This document shows positions 11,617 through 23,400 of a stretch of DNA of 64,000 bases, piece by piece. A program made the position numbers and the translations under genes. Position 1 is the first letter of the stretch; every line of letters starts with the position of its first letter. Source of the DNA: Physcia stellaris (lineage: Eukaryota; Ascomycota; Lecanoromycetes; Caliciales; Physciaceae); NCBI GenBank assembly GCA_018902385.1, contig JABSSW010000020.1, forward strand, positions 186,001 to 250,000. Direction: 5' to 3'. Under the pieces are notes generated by a model. It worked only from the letters and a program-made list of their open reading frames with translations. It ran no database searches and had not been told where the DNA came from.

Positions 11617-12130
11617 TGGGCGGGGGGTTGCTATGGAGATGATGGTGGTGAGCTTTGAGGTTGAGTTGGAGAATTAGAGGGTGGTTGAATCTGGACGGAG
11701 GCTGTGCGGACGGATGATTAGCGGAGTGTGACGGATATGTGGATACTGATAATAATGATTGAGAGTGGCCGGGAGCCTGCAGCAGAATGATGCACCTTGC
11801 TCTTTGTCATCAATTCCTCTTTTGTGAATGATGAGTCGTGAATTGTTGATTTGACTCTGCTACCGGACCTTCTGACTCTTCACCTGTTATAGATTATCTC
11901 ACGATAGTTCGTAGCTGAGCACTCCGTGATCTTGCTTTTCCCCCAAGGCTCCCCTCAATTTCCTCAACCACGCTATATAGAGCAGCTGGATTTGTGCTCA
12001 CGTCCCTTGAATTGTTAGAGATCTATGACCGTTAGCGCTTTCCAAAGTATAAAATTTATCCACCCACAAGCGTGTAGGTACGGCCCTGGAAGGCGCAAGG
12101 CGCAATACCTGCGCTGTAAATATCAGCAAA
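11617..12130. other. Spacer between tandem paralogs B and C
   Basis: 514 bp with the TATA box of paralog C near 11974; otherwise nothing supported. Confidence 0.5.
11974..11980 (+). promoter_or_regulatory. TATA box of tandem paralog C
   Basis: TATATAG, about 151 bp upstream of the ATG at 12131. Confidence 0.4.
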
Positions 12131-12673
12131 ATGCATTTTGTCGACGAAGACAAAGTCAGTCAAACTATGGATTCTCCAAATACAAATTACACACCCTCGG
12201 AGCGTGAAGCGACTATCATCCGCCTCGTCGCCGATCCCTACAAGCATGGCCACCGCGATCGCGTCCAGGTCGACATCGAAGGAATCAACAACCGATCGCT
12301 AATCGACAACTACTTCCTCACCCTCGATGAACTCCAACGCAAAGCTGCGGAACAAGATGGCAACGAACCTCAAGCTCAGGCTCAAGTTCAACTCAAAGAA
12401 CACGAGAAGCGACTAAACTTCTTCCGAGCGTACTATCTGCTCGCAAACGGCTATTACACAGAGCAAGAACTGAAAGAGCATCCTGGGGTCGTTGAGGTGG
12501 TGAAGAGTCTAAGGGCAAAGGGGAAGCTGGCTGAAGGGGAGGATATTGAGTATGCTGGGTCTATAGGAGGAGGAAGGAGGAGGGGCCTTTCAAGTGGCAG
12601 TGCTGTGAGCAGTCAGAAGAAGAAAAGAGGACTGCGGGGGCGATTGCACAGTATCCTTTCCCGGGATGGGTGA
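12131..12673 (+). CDS. Tandem family protein C (longest copy)
   Basis: Single-exon ORF of 180 aa from an ATG; an internal ATG at residue 13 (MDSPNTNY) is an alternative start. The first family motif is RLVADPYKHGHRDRVQV and the second is YLLANGYYTEQELKEHPG, here about 80 residues apart because of a Gln-rich insert (NEPQAQAQVQLKEHEKR). Just before that insert, NYFLTLDELQRKA looks like a partial extra copy of the second motif. The C-terminal 40 residues are Gly/Ser/Arg/Lys-rich (GGGRRRGLSSGS, QKKKRGLRGR), which may act as a nuclear or RNA-binding tail. No signal peptide. Function unknown; paralogy to the genes at 9449 and 11293 is visible directly. Confidence 0.75.
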   Translation: MHFVDEDKVSQTMDSPNTNYTPSEREATIIRLVADPYKHGHRDRVQVDIEGINNRSLIDNYFLTLDELQRKAAEQDGNEPQAQAQVQLKEHEKRLNFFRAYYLLANGYYTEQELKEHPGVVEVVKSLRAKGKLAEGEDIEYAGSIGGGRRRGLSSGSAVSSQKKKRGLRGRLHSILSRDG

Positions 12674-13104
12674 CAGATTATTCCGTTGAAAGGAGTGACA
12701 GCGGTAGCGCAGAGCGAGACTTGGTTCAAGTTGATACCCATCCCGTAGGTCATGGCTCACGTGTGTGCAGTATCAATTCCAAGGCACACACGGTCTGGCT
12801 CTGTAATTGCAGATGCGGATTGACGGTAATATTACACATCGTTCGTGCCGACGTGAAAGGCATGTAGGAGTTCATCGAGAGCTGGCTGTGATCATCCCTT
12901 ACGTAAACACAATATTATTACTCAGCATCTCCTTAGTTCTACTGTGGGTAGTAAAAGGGGTGTACATACACTTGATACCAGCACAAGCCCGTGAGAACTC
13001 AGTATGGGATAGAGCTGCTTAATGTAGCTCATTGTCATGCCCTGACTTCGACCGCTTGTAATACAGTCGTCGCGTCGTTGCTTAGTAATATTTAAATTAT
13101 CTCG
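12674..13104. other. Intergenic stretch, nothing supported
   Basis: Convergent 3' space between paralog C (plus) and the next minus-strand gene. No gene or structured element noticed. Confidence 0.5.
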
Positions 13105-14420
13105 CTAAATATCGGCTATTTTACGTGTAGGTTTTCTATCACGGCGAGGGTTCCTCCTCAGCCTTGGAATACCTTCGTCTGGAACCGCTACTATTTTTGC
13201 CGAGGGACCTTCCGCCATTTGTACATCCTCGTCGCCATTATCCGTGGTTATGCTACTGCGATTTGTGGTAGCGGGAGGGACAGCGTTGATGCTTTGAGCT
13301 GTCTTGCTCGCTACCGAAGCAATTTGATGCACCTCTTCTACCATCATATCTACCGCGGCCAGTACCTCGCTGAGAAATTTATCCTTCACTTCGGCAGCGG
13401 ATACTTCCACGAAAACACCAGTGGTAGCGTCTATGCCACGCAAGTTGCGCGTTTCGACAGTCTCGTACACTGTTATGCCGGTAGAACATTCAGTCATCTA
13501 TTTCATGCCGCAAGGGCGAGAAAGGATTACGGCAGGGTAGAAAGTGCTGCTTACGTGTATTGGGTTCCAACCCGGGAATGCAGCCTGCAGCCGCGTAGTC
13601 AATGTAGGGGTGATAAAAGCGCATTACGGCGGCCCATTTCTCAACTGCATACGCTTGCGGCGAGGAGAGGTGATAGAGATGATCGTTACGACCTTGGTTT
13701 CGATACTCCGGTTTGAGAATTGACAGATCTTGAATCTTCGGGAGCTCGTATTTGTCGACTGATGTGTCAAGGAACCCTGTACCCTCCATCCTAAGAAGTA
13801 ATGTAGAGTCAGTGACTAGGTCAGGAGGTTTAGGAGAATGGTAGTGCATGTATTAGCTACGAGACCAGATCCTAGAGGCTTGCGAACCTGCGAAACCTCA
13901 GAAAAGGAAGTGGTGCATATTTACCATAAATCCTCTAGGCACACCAGGCAGAGCCAATGCTGATTGTTCTTTCCTTTACCACGCTTCTGCATCCCGTCGG
14001 GCCCTGTGATAGTGCGTGTTTAGTACCGAGTATCTTCCTGCTTAATATCACGGGAGAGACTAGCTTACATTTGATTAGAGCAGGAGAAAATTTGTACAGC
14101 GGTTGCAAAGGGATACACTGACCAAGAGGGTTTGCAGGATCGTGATTGTCCTTTCTCTCGACGCTGACACGGTAGGTATTTGGTTCGAAAACTCCATTCT
14201 CTGCTTTGCAGTACATATGTCCACATGTGGCTTTGTATTTAATCTGATCCGGCTTCTCGGGCATGCGCTGGACAACGAAGTCGTGATCATCTTCATAGAC
14301 GCACTTGTATATCTCTTCCTTGTACGATAGCATAAAAGGTGCATAGTCCGTGTAGATACGGAGTCGTTCCTTGCGATCGTCGACAGGCAACGGCCTGGTC
14401 GGAGACTCAGCTGTAGACAT
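13105..14420 (-). CDS. Unknown protein with possible zinc-binding cysteines and basic tail
   Basis: Four exons (14420-14069, 14003-13925, 13790-13555, 13469-13105), introns 65, 134 and 85 bp; the coding sum of 1032 bp gives 343 aa with phase kept throughout. I do not recognise the family. The N-terminal part contains IYKCVYEDDHDF and a CGHMYCKAENG segment. Splicing brings in GKGKNNQHWLCLVCLEDLW, so several Cys/His pairs could form a zinc site. The middle has an aromatic, probably folded stretch (YAVEKWAAVMRFYHPYIDY). The tail is helical then acidic (DNGDEDVQMAEG) and ends in a strongly basic, nuclear-signal-like segment (RRNPRRDRKPTRK). A nuclear or chromatin role is possible but inferred only from composition. 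Confidence 0.72.
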
Positions 14421-15795
14421 TGCGTTGGTTTCAGGCGCTGTAGGTGGGTTTTAGGCGTTGGTGACTTTGTTGTACTTTTCTGCTCTGTAGCTGCAAGACC
14501 TCTAGAGATTATATTCCTGAAATTGCGAGGGAAAGAGAGAAACAGAGTGAAAAGGAAGCCTAGAGAAGTCCCGCCCATTGTGATGTCGAAAACTACCTGT
14601 GTCACGTCGACTGCTTTCGAGTAAACACCCAACACAATAAAGCCATATTGGAAGCCACGGACATCATTGATATTGACACAGAGGGGATGTTGGGCCAGCC
14701 TTGAGCCAAAACTTCATCATATGCCAGAGCAGAAAGTCCGACTGGTTTAACACTGAATTTACCCCTCGTTGCATTGTCTTCAAACATTGATCTGTCAATT
14801 CATAGGATTTCAGAATCAACAGCTAGGAAATGAAGTCTTTGAAGGAGCTAGGGTTTGCAGTAGGTTTACACTATCTACACCCTACTCCCATGGCATTGTG
14901 CAGTATAGTCGTACTCCTAGGTTTGATGACAATCCAGAATGGCCTTCTAAAGATCTTTCCTGATCATTTCAGAATACATGACAGGAAGTAATCAAACATA
15001 CTAATTGATAACTATTCCAGAGCATTCAGTACCACTTGAGAAAGTGGTCTCATGACTAGCTCCTAGTAGCAAGAAACGAGCATTAGGATTTACCCAATTG
15101 GATATATATTCGGAATGTACGTGGAATTTGAACAAAGGTCTCTGAGATGATAGAACTAGAAAAGTGTTGAAAGAAAAAGAAGACAACGAAAGTCGGTCCT
15201 TGGGATGGTTCCAGTTGATTCTCTTGGGATAGCTCATACCTGCTTCCTGGCGGTCTTACCCATGGTCATTGACTTGGACTAGGATGACAGATCTGGAGAA
15301 AGCGATGGTGCCTGTGGTTACAGTCTTGTGCCAGTGTGCAAACTCACCAATTGCTTGATAAAGAGGTACTAGCTCCACAAGCAAAGACGGACATGCAGCG
15401 AACATGGTGTTGCACTGCCATGGCCAAGCTGTATGACCGGCATCTCTCGCGTTTCAATTGAGTGACGATTGCATGTTTCAGAGGGCTGAGCCGGGCTGAT
15501 TCCCCCGAATGGCGCTTAGCTTATCGATTGCGGCTGATAGTTCGATCCCCTTGGCGCAATTTGCCACTCAGCTCAGCTTCCGGCATTGAGCTATTTTCCT
15601 CTCAGGCAGTCATTGCCTTATTCTCTCCCATCCTTTACAAATCACACTCTCTTCCCCCTTTCATTCTTGACTTGTACTTCTCTTTACCTTGCGGATTCAT
15701 ATCTAATCCGCCCCATTCACTCAAAGCATTCTCCATTGAACTCTCCCGCTACAACATCCTCTGCTCGTCCTACTCGTTGACGTCAATTGGTTGCG
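14421..15795. other. Divergent intergenic region
   Basis: Lies between a minus-strand gene and the fatty-acid hydroxylase. The CT-rich stretch from about 15590 to 15780 is a likely promoter/5' leader of the hydroxylase. No gene supported in the remainder. Confidence 0.5.
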
Positions 15796-17089
15796 ATGCC
15801 CGGTCGCACACTTCCCACCATTCTCTCCAAGGATGTGGCATCAAGAAACAGCGAGAAATCTTGCTACGTTACGATGGGTACCAAGGTCTATGATATAACG
15901 CCCTTCCTCGATGCTCACCCTGGCGGCGGTGAACTAATTCTCGAGCACGGTGGTAAAGACGTCACCGAAATCATGAACGACGAGATATCGCACACCCACT
16001 CCGAGTCCGCCTACGAAATGCTCGAAGAGCACCTTATCGGTTTCGTGGCAACCGAGCGAGTGATGAAAACCGCCGCACAGAGCGATGACCCCCTCAATAT
16101 CTTACCCTTACCACCAAACAAAGCAGGCATGGAGGAGCTCGAGGCCAACGACGCAGCCGAAGAGGTGGCTCCCCAACAAAAGCTTGTCTACAGGGCTACC
16201 GGGATGTCTTCCGAGGCCGATTTGAAGGTGGAGACGGACATCGACGCCGATTACCGCACACACAAGTTCTTGAACCTCGATAAGCCTCTCCTGATGCAGG
16301 TATGGAGAGGCGGTTTTAGCAGGGAGTTCTATCTGGAACAAGTTCACAGGCCGAGACAGTACAAGGGTGGGGCATCGGCTCCGTTGTTCGGGAATTTCCT
16401 TGAACCATTGAGCAAGACCGTGTGGTGGGTTGTACCTACAGTTTGGCTGCCTCAGATTGCCTACGCCATGTTTCTCACCTTTCAACATCTTCCAACGGTA
16501 CAATGGGCGTCATACTTTGCCGGTGGACTTGTATTGTGGACTTTGGTAGAATACGCCATGCACCGCGGCCTGTTCCACGTAGACAAGTGAGCATCACGCC
16601 TTCAACTCTTCACCGTCACACTGACACTCATCAGATATCTTCCCGACAACCGCGTTGGTATCACATTACATTTCCTTCTTCACGGCATTCATCATTATCT
16701 TCCCATGGATAAACTCCGACTAGTAATGCCGCCAGCACTGTTCTTCGTCCTTGCTATACCTTTCTACCACCTCGCCCATTTTGTCTTTTACTGGGATTGG
16801 TATGTTGCCGTATCCGTGTTCTGTGGAGGAATATTCGGTTACGTCGGCTATGACTTGACTCACTACTTTCTTCATCACCGAACGTAAGTAACTCTTCGAT
16901 CAATTGTTCCTATCACGCTAAAGTATAGATAGCCTCCCATCATACTATCAGCAACTCCGACACTACCATATGCAGCACCACTATGCTGACTATGAGAATG
17001 GTTTTGGGGTCACAAGTAGGTTTTGGGACAGGGTTTTTGGCACGGAGCTGGAGTGTAAACCGTTGCCCAAAATAGCAAAGGCGGCTTAG
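15796..17089 (+). CDS. SCS7: Fatty acid 2-hydroxylase (cytochrome b5-fused)
   Basis: Three exons (15796-16586, 16635-16883, 16933-17089), introns 48 and 49 bp, giving 398 aa. The start is the ATG at 15796 (MPGRTLPTIL); the frame extends upstream only to TTG. It 2-hydroxylates the very-long-chain acyl group of ceramide/sphingolipids in the ER. The N-terminal domain is cytochrome b5, with the haem histidine in DAHPGGGELIL (His 41) and the second His in the SHTHSESAYEML region. The C-terminal domain is the FA_hydroxylase di-iron fold, with histidine boxes EYAMHRGLFH, HFLLHGIHHYLPMD, YDLTHYFLHHR and YHMQHHYADYENGFG. Hydrophobic helices lie between the boxes. Length matches yeast Scs7 closely. All expected residues are present and it looks fully functional. 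Confidence 0.96.
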
Positions 17090-17636
17090 AGTGCAAACGG
17101 GTAAGTGTCATTGCATCATAATGGCGTTTCAGAGAGGACACTGTGGTATAGCACTGCATCGGGTGGGTGCGAGATGATCCTATGGGATGTTTAATGTCCA
17201 TTGTTCCTAAGGTACTGTTACCGGCATAGCACTATGGTATTGCTCTTCCTGATTAGGATTTTGCTGTCGGCGATACTGCCACCACGAAGCATATCTAAGT
17301 AGAGTTATCAGTTAGTAATTCGAAGAGCACAAATCTTCTCTGAAAACAGGAACAGGTACTCTGAACGAGTTGGACCCATCGCGGTTGATGGAACCTTTGT
17401 CCTACGTCACGTGATGCGCTGGTCCATGCCGAGATCTAATCTAATCAGCCGCCTCAGGTCTGTCTAATGTAAAGTACGAATATTAATAAAGTGACCTGTA
17501 ACTTCTACGGTATCGTTGATGAACTCTATGAACTTGTGGTCGGGATACTGACGGCTGAAGGTCAATCGTTAATTCGGGGCAGGCCTTTGTCTATCTCCGA
17601 GTGTTGCATCTTCCATTCGCAAGTAATGGACCGAAC
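17090..17636. other. Intergenic stretch, nothing supported
   Basis: Space between two plus-strand genes; should include the PP2C promoter. No other element noticed. Confidence 0.5.
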
Positions 17637-19342
17637 ATGCGGAGTTCGATGCCAAATAACGCCCGTCAGATCATTACGGGTCAGGCTGTCAATGGCTCCA
17701 ACAATGTCCAAATCCCCCGTCGCAGCTTTCATGAGTACTTCGTGACCCATCTACCCTCTTCATCTCTCCACCCAGACTCCCGCTCCGCTGCTGGTCCCTC
17801 TCACCAACTTCCTCGTGCCGCCTCCAAACCCCACACCACAGACTCGGGCAAAGGCCCGTCGCCTGCCCCTCTGCCTGGCGTCTCCAGAGACACCACAGTC
17901 GTTCGGATACCTCTTCGAAGTGCGAAACATCACTTTGGTGTCTCGGTCTCCCGTGGATCGAGGCCGTACAATGAGGATGCGTACCAAAGCGGGGTTATCG
18001 AACTTCCAGCTTTTGCTAAACGTGCGCCCATCAATTTAACAAGAGCTCCAGCCAACAGTCCGCTGCAGGCGTATAGGGAGAGCCAGAGAAAACAACAAGA
18101 GCAAGCTAGAAATGCCGGGGATGGCGAGGGAACATCAGCCGAGGGAGCAAGCGGAGATCCGCAAGTGTTTTACTTTGGAGTATTCGATGGGCACGGGGAA
18201 CAGATTGCAGCGCTTTCCTCAGAGAGAGTCTGCACGAACACATTGAGGACGCAGCGCTAAAATATGACTTGGAGTCCAGTCTGACAGGGAAATCCGACAA
18301 GAGAGGGAGACCTGGAAAAGAGACAGAGCCAGCAGTGACAACACCAACCATCACTAACTCTTCAATATCTGAAGACTCTTCCGGTAAAAGCGACCCTGCC
18401 AAAGACCGCAAGACGTCGGCCGAACTCCAAAGCGCCCTGATCAAATCCTGGCGAGAGACCGTAGGCGGCTACTTCCGACGCTTCCAACCCTCGGCCTTCT
18501 CCTCGGACATCCCTCAACCGACAATCTCCACAATCCTCACCTACGCCTTCCTAACCGCCGATTTAACCTTCATTCGCAACCAACTGCGCCTCCTCAAATC
18601 AGACTCCGACCCCGTAGCAGCCGACCTGCCCATAAACACCTCCGACATATCCCCTCACCCCACCAGCTCCTCCCCTCCTAAACCCCCCGCATCCCGCAAA
18701 CCCTTCAAAGGCGGCTCCACGTGCTCCATAGCCCTAATATCCACGCCAACTCCAACCCCATTCTGGCACCCCTCAACCCCCTCCACGCTCCTCACCGCCC
18801 ACTGCGGCGACACGCGCATCCTCCTCTCCCGCGTCAGCGACGGCGCCGCACACCCACTGACAACAGACCACCACCCCAACACCCCCAGCGAAGCCGCCCG
18901 CCTGCGCCGCTTCGCCGCCAGTTTCGTAACCGACTCCTTCGGCGAAGAGCGACTCAGCGGGCTGGCCAACACGCGCGCCTTCGGCGACATGCCCTCCAAG
19001 CGCATGGGCGTCAGCGCCGAGCCCGAGATCCGCCGCACCGAGCTCGGCGCCTCGGAGTACGCTTTCCTGACGCTGCTCAGTGATGGCGTCAGCGGCGTGA
19101 TGAGCGATCAGGAGGTCGTAGATGTGGTTAAGGAGGCGAAGACGCCGGAGCAGGGCGCGCGCGATGTCGTCGCCTTTGCCACTGAGGTGGGGGTCGAGAG
19201 TGGGGGGGATAATTGTACTTGTTTGGTTGTGAGGTTGGGCGGGTGGGAGAGGAGGGGGAGGGCGGTGGGGAGTTTGGGGACGAGGGAGGGGAGGGAGTGG
19301 AGGAGGAGGGAGGCGGGGGATCCGAGGAGGGGGAGGACTTAG
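17637..19342 (+). CDS. Ptc6-like PP2C protein phosphatase, interrupted by a one-base frameshift
   Basis: Metal-dependent Ser/Thr phosphatase of the PP2C family. The two halves lie in different frames: 17637-18260 (ATG at 17637; earlier codons only GTG) and from about 18200 to 19342. The first half has the PP2C opening motif SRGSRPYNEDAYQSG and YFGVFDGHG. The second has AFLRESLHEHIEDA, KGGSTCSIALISTP, HCGDTRILLS, TTDHHPN, RAFGD, LLSDGV and GGDNCTCLVV, which are motifs 3-11 in order. The frame breaks at the G-run 18195-18198, exactly inside the invariant DGHGG metal motif. One missing base accounts for it, and there is no room for an intron. With that base counted the gene would encode 568 aa. 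The fungal KGGST and STPTPTPFWHP blocks suggest the mitochondrial Ptc6 subgroup. Sequencing error or pseudogene cannot be separated here. Confidence 0.85.
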
Positions 19343-20458
19343 ATTATGGTTGGTTTGAGGGGGGATGTAATGGCTCGAATTGGGAAAGAGGGGGGTGGGG
19401 TGTACATAATTTATATTCAGATACAGCGAGGACGGGCGTCCAGGCACAGAATGGAGCTAGCCACAGCCGCTTTGGAATGATTGCCACTATATTCTTCGGT
19501 GCAATCTGTATACAGTACAGAAGCGAGTAAAGCATATATCGAGCAAGAAATTCCTATAATTACGCATCCCCGATCCAGGATAACCCCCTATCTCAACCCC
19601 TAGCTACATTACTATCCAGCGCTCCAGCACAGAACGACCCTCGATCCTTGGTTCGCGAACGATTTCGATATCTACTTCTCCGCATCGGATCAGAGATTGC
19701 AATACCCAGACTCTAGAAGATTGCACGTCCTGCTGCCTCCTTTCGCCTGCAACTCTATTCTCGTTTCCTCTTCTCAATTGTCGATATGTCGAACGAACGG
19801 ATCGACGTTCTAGCCGAAGGAGAAAGGGGGAAATAAATCATCTCTAATCCACAACATCAAACTCCGAATCAAGCCTCGATCCCAGCGGCCTGCTACAACC
19901 AACATCCCCATCACGATAAACCCGTCACAGATCGAACAGATGTTGCCATAAGGTAGCATCAGTTTCCTGCTTTCGTTTCAAATCGGTCTGGGGAGTTGGA
20001 GGTGTGGGGTGTATAGCTATCGAGGGGGATGGGGATTATGGTAGTTAGTTGGTTGGTGCTGGGTTGGTCAGGAGATAAGGAGTAAAGGAAGGTACGGTTG
20101 ATGAGTTAAATTTAGGTAGGTATGTTTTCGGATAGCGTGATATCTGCTCTTGAAAATATATTAAAGGTCTATATATCGCTATAAACATCCCATTACCAAC
20201 CCAAGTTTAATAACATATAAATCAGTAGACTCCTCCAAACGCCCCGCTTTCCCCTCGCTCGTCGATATCATGAGGATTAGGTAAGTAGAAGAAATTCCAC
20301 CTCTCCAGACCTATCGACTCTCATCTCCCGTTTTGGCAAGGAGAGATTCTTTATTCCGTAGCAGGTTCGATGGAATTAAAAGCGTCCCTGCTTTCCCTCT
20401 TTCCCCCTTCTCGTTCCCGTTCTGGCTTTCATCCTACCTCCCACGCCTCTGTTGCGCC
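19343..20458. other. Convergent 3' intergenic region
   Basis: Lies between the 3' ends of the phosphatase (plus) and the sugar transporter (minus). Composition varies and no ORF with a domain was found. Confidence 0.5.
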
Positions 20459-23400
20459 CTACCTACCACCCTGCTCTTCGCCTCCATCTAACCCGACTCC
20501 CCTGTCATCAATCCCAGTTCCATTGCCATTTCCGTTAGCATCAGCATGGGCATTAGCAACCAACCACCTCACCCTAGGCCCCTTCCCCTTACTCCACGGC
20601 CACAGGCGCTTGGCCTGCAAGCTGGCGTGGTCGCGCATGCGCCGGCCGAAGAGGTAGGACATGTCTTCCAGCGTGGCGGTGTGGTTTGTCGAGGGCACGA
20701 GGAAGAAGACGAGGATGAATGCTAGGGCGCTGAAACCGCTGGTTGGGAGGGGGATGTTAATCAGGGATTGGGAAGGATATGGGGAAAAGGGCGAGGGAAT
20801 TTGGTGGCTAGAGGGAATAGGGAGGCTGGAAGGAAGGGGGATGAGGGAAAAAGAAGAAGATGCTGAAGGGAAGCGTTGCTTACGAGAAAAGACCGAGCAG
20901 TTTGGCGTGGCCCCAATTGATACCGAAGGGGACGAAGAGCGCGAGGAGGCCGGAGCCTTGCGAGCGGGTTAGGAGGATGGACTTTTGATCAAATCGACGT
21001 GCTTACCTAAGAAGTTCCAGAAGGTCGACCATGACATCCCCAATCTGGCAGATTGTTAGCCACTGATTGAAGTCTCGAATACACGTTTTGACATACTCTC
21101 TTCCCTCGTTTGGCCAAATTTCAGCCGAGTACAAAAACGGTATCGCGCCAGCTCCAGGCGAGTAAAACGCCGTGAAGATCATGATGAAGAATATTATCAA
21201 GGGTAATCTGGCTGGGTTACCATCAGGTATATGGAACATGGCCGAAGTGAGGGCAAGAGTGATGACTCCAGCGCCAAGAGAAGTCAAGAGGAGAAAGCGA
21301 CGGCCGCGGAATTGGGTGGGTTCTGTGTAGTCTTGATAATCCTCTTCATGAAATGAGGAGATGGAGGAATGGACGGATCCATGGTCGTCTGAGCAGGGCT
21401 GTGAGCTAGCAGGGGCTTCTGTGTTAACATTTTTGAGCATTAGCAGACTCATCGTAAAGGCCTGAGAGGAGGATATCAAGGCTTGGGACTATGACCAAGA
21501 CAACCTGACAAAATGGCATCCACGCGGTGCATCGGCTATCGATAATAGATTCTGAGACAGGCACATACCTGGAGCGATCTCCTCGTCGTGTCTGGACCGG
21601 AACCGCTCTCCATTTGTGATGGGAGGGACGCTCTTCTCCTGCAAGACAGCCATCTCGTCCGCATTCGCTGGTGGGTCCTTGTTTTCAACGAAAAAGTAGG
21701 CAACCGTAGAAAATATCATGTTAGCCGCGCCAAAGCCAATGGCAAATTTAAAGCTATCCGTCTCATCCTTTTGTCGTTGTGCGGGAGATACATTCACCGA
21801 GCTTCTGGCTGGGCCGGCTGTGCTGTAGAACTGAGTGGCTAAGAAAGCGTAGATACTGGGACAAATCAGTAAAGGGTAGCAGCCATTGGAACTGTCATAC
21901 TTGATCCCCGAGAGTTGCTGACTCAGCATCTAACCAGCTGTTAGTCATCATCCTTATGTCACTCGCCCCGGACAAAATTGAGTGCCACTCTTCAGACCAA
22001 GGTTAACGCCTTTGGATTCCAAGACATGAACCGATGTGATGAAGCTTTGAAATCGATGTTCTTTCCAACTCTGGTTTTCGATGTGGGGTATGAGATCGGC
22101 ATTCAATTTTGTCTGGAGCGATTTAATTCTTCGAGTAAGATGCGATCGCACTTACCACCACCATCGCCGCAATCGCAGCTCTTCGAATCCTACTTTGTAT
22201 GAGCAATATCCAGATGTGCATATTTTCTCAATAGCATATACCTTGGGAAAAAGAACATGTTGTAAAGCCTCTCCCAGTATGTAGTCCTGCCAAGTTCACG
22301 CTGAAATGGATTGAGCTTCAAAGTCTCCTCGTCCAACTGGCCTCTCAAGAATAACGATCTCTCCGCTTGGATTTGGTAGTGGATTGATACCAATTCCTTT
22401 GCAGCCAGCACACGAGATTTACGAAGCCTCTCCAAAGTTGTAAAAGCCTTTTTATAGTCTCCTTGTATGATCAGCCATCTCGGGCTTTCGCAAGCCGAGA
22501 AGGTGGTCATCAATAAGGCGAAAGCCGGGATCGCTCCACTTAAAATCTGGTTTCTCCAGCTGTTGCGAAAGATATAGCATGCAATTGATCCGAGGAAGAG
22601 GCCAGTTGCTATGACGAGTCAGCCCTCCAATGCGCGAAGCACAGTGCGTACAGCGGATCAAGCCCAACCCAATCCACGTGTAGCTTGGACTGACCAGTAA
22701 AGACCTGCCAGCTTACCAACAGCCGACCTAGCATCACACAACGTCAGCTATCTTGAATCAGCAGGGCAGAAAGAGGAAAGCGTACCGCGTTTGCTTGGAG
22801 GAAGTACCTCACTCTCGAGGACAGGGACGATCGACGCCTTGAAAGTCAGCAAAAGCCTGAACACTCAGCGGGAAAGACATGTAGTGTCTACCTTTCCACC
22901 TATGCCGAGCTGGCTTATTGTTAGCTAGTCGTGAACAACAACGTTCAATGTAGACTTACTCCTAAGAGGACCCTCGTGCCAAGTAAGTATTTCCTGACCA
23001 TTATCAGACATGTGAAAGCCAACAAATTGGTGGTTCACAAAACCCACCAACTGGTAGCCCTTGAACCTAATATTGAAGATGCAAAACTAGATTGAGGGTC
23101 AGCATTGAACGTATTGCAAGGCTTCAAGAGCCGACTTCGTACCTACACCAGCCTGCTACAAAGAGCGCTCCCCGCCTGTTCAAAGTCAGTGATATTAGTT
23201 TACCTATCGAACGATGTACAGCACTCTTCCCATAGCCTGGTCCTAAGTGGTGCATTTTCTTTTAAGAATAAACCCCGACAGAACTGCGGTTACCAGACTT
23301 GGGACAGAAACAGAAGATCATGTCATCTTCATGCCATATTCATATGCTATGTCCCACGGGGGGTACGTGTTTTGTCATATACTGACGGCGATGCAGCGGA

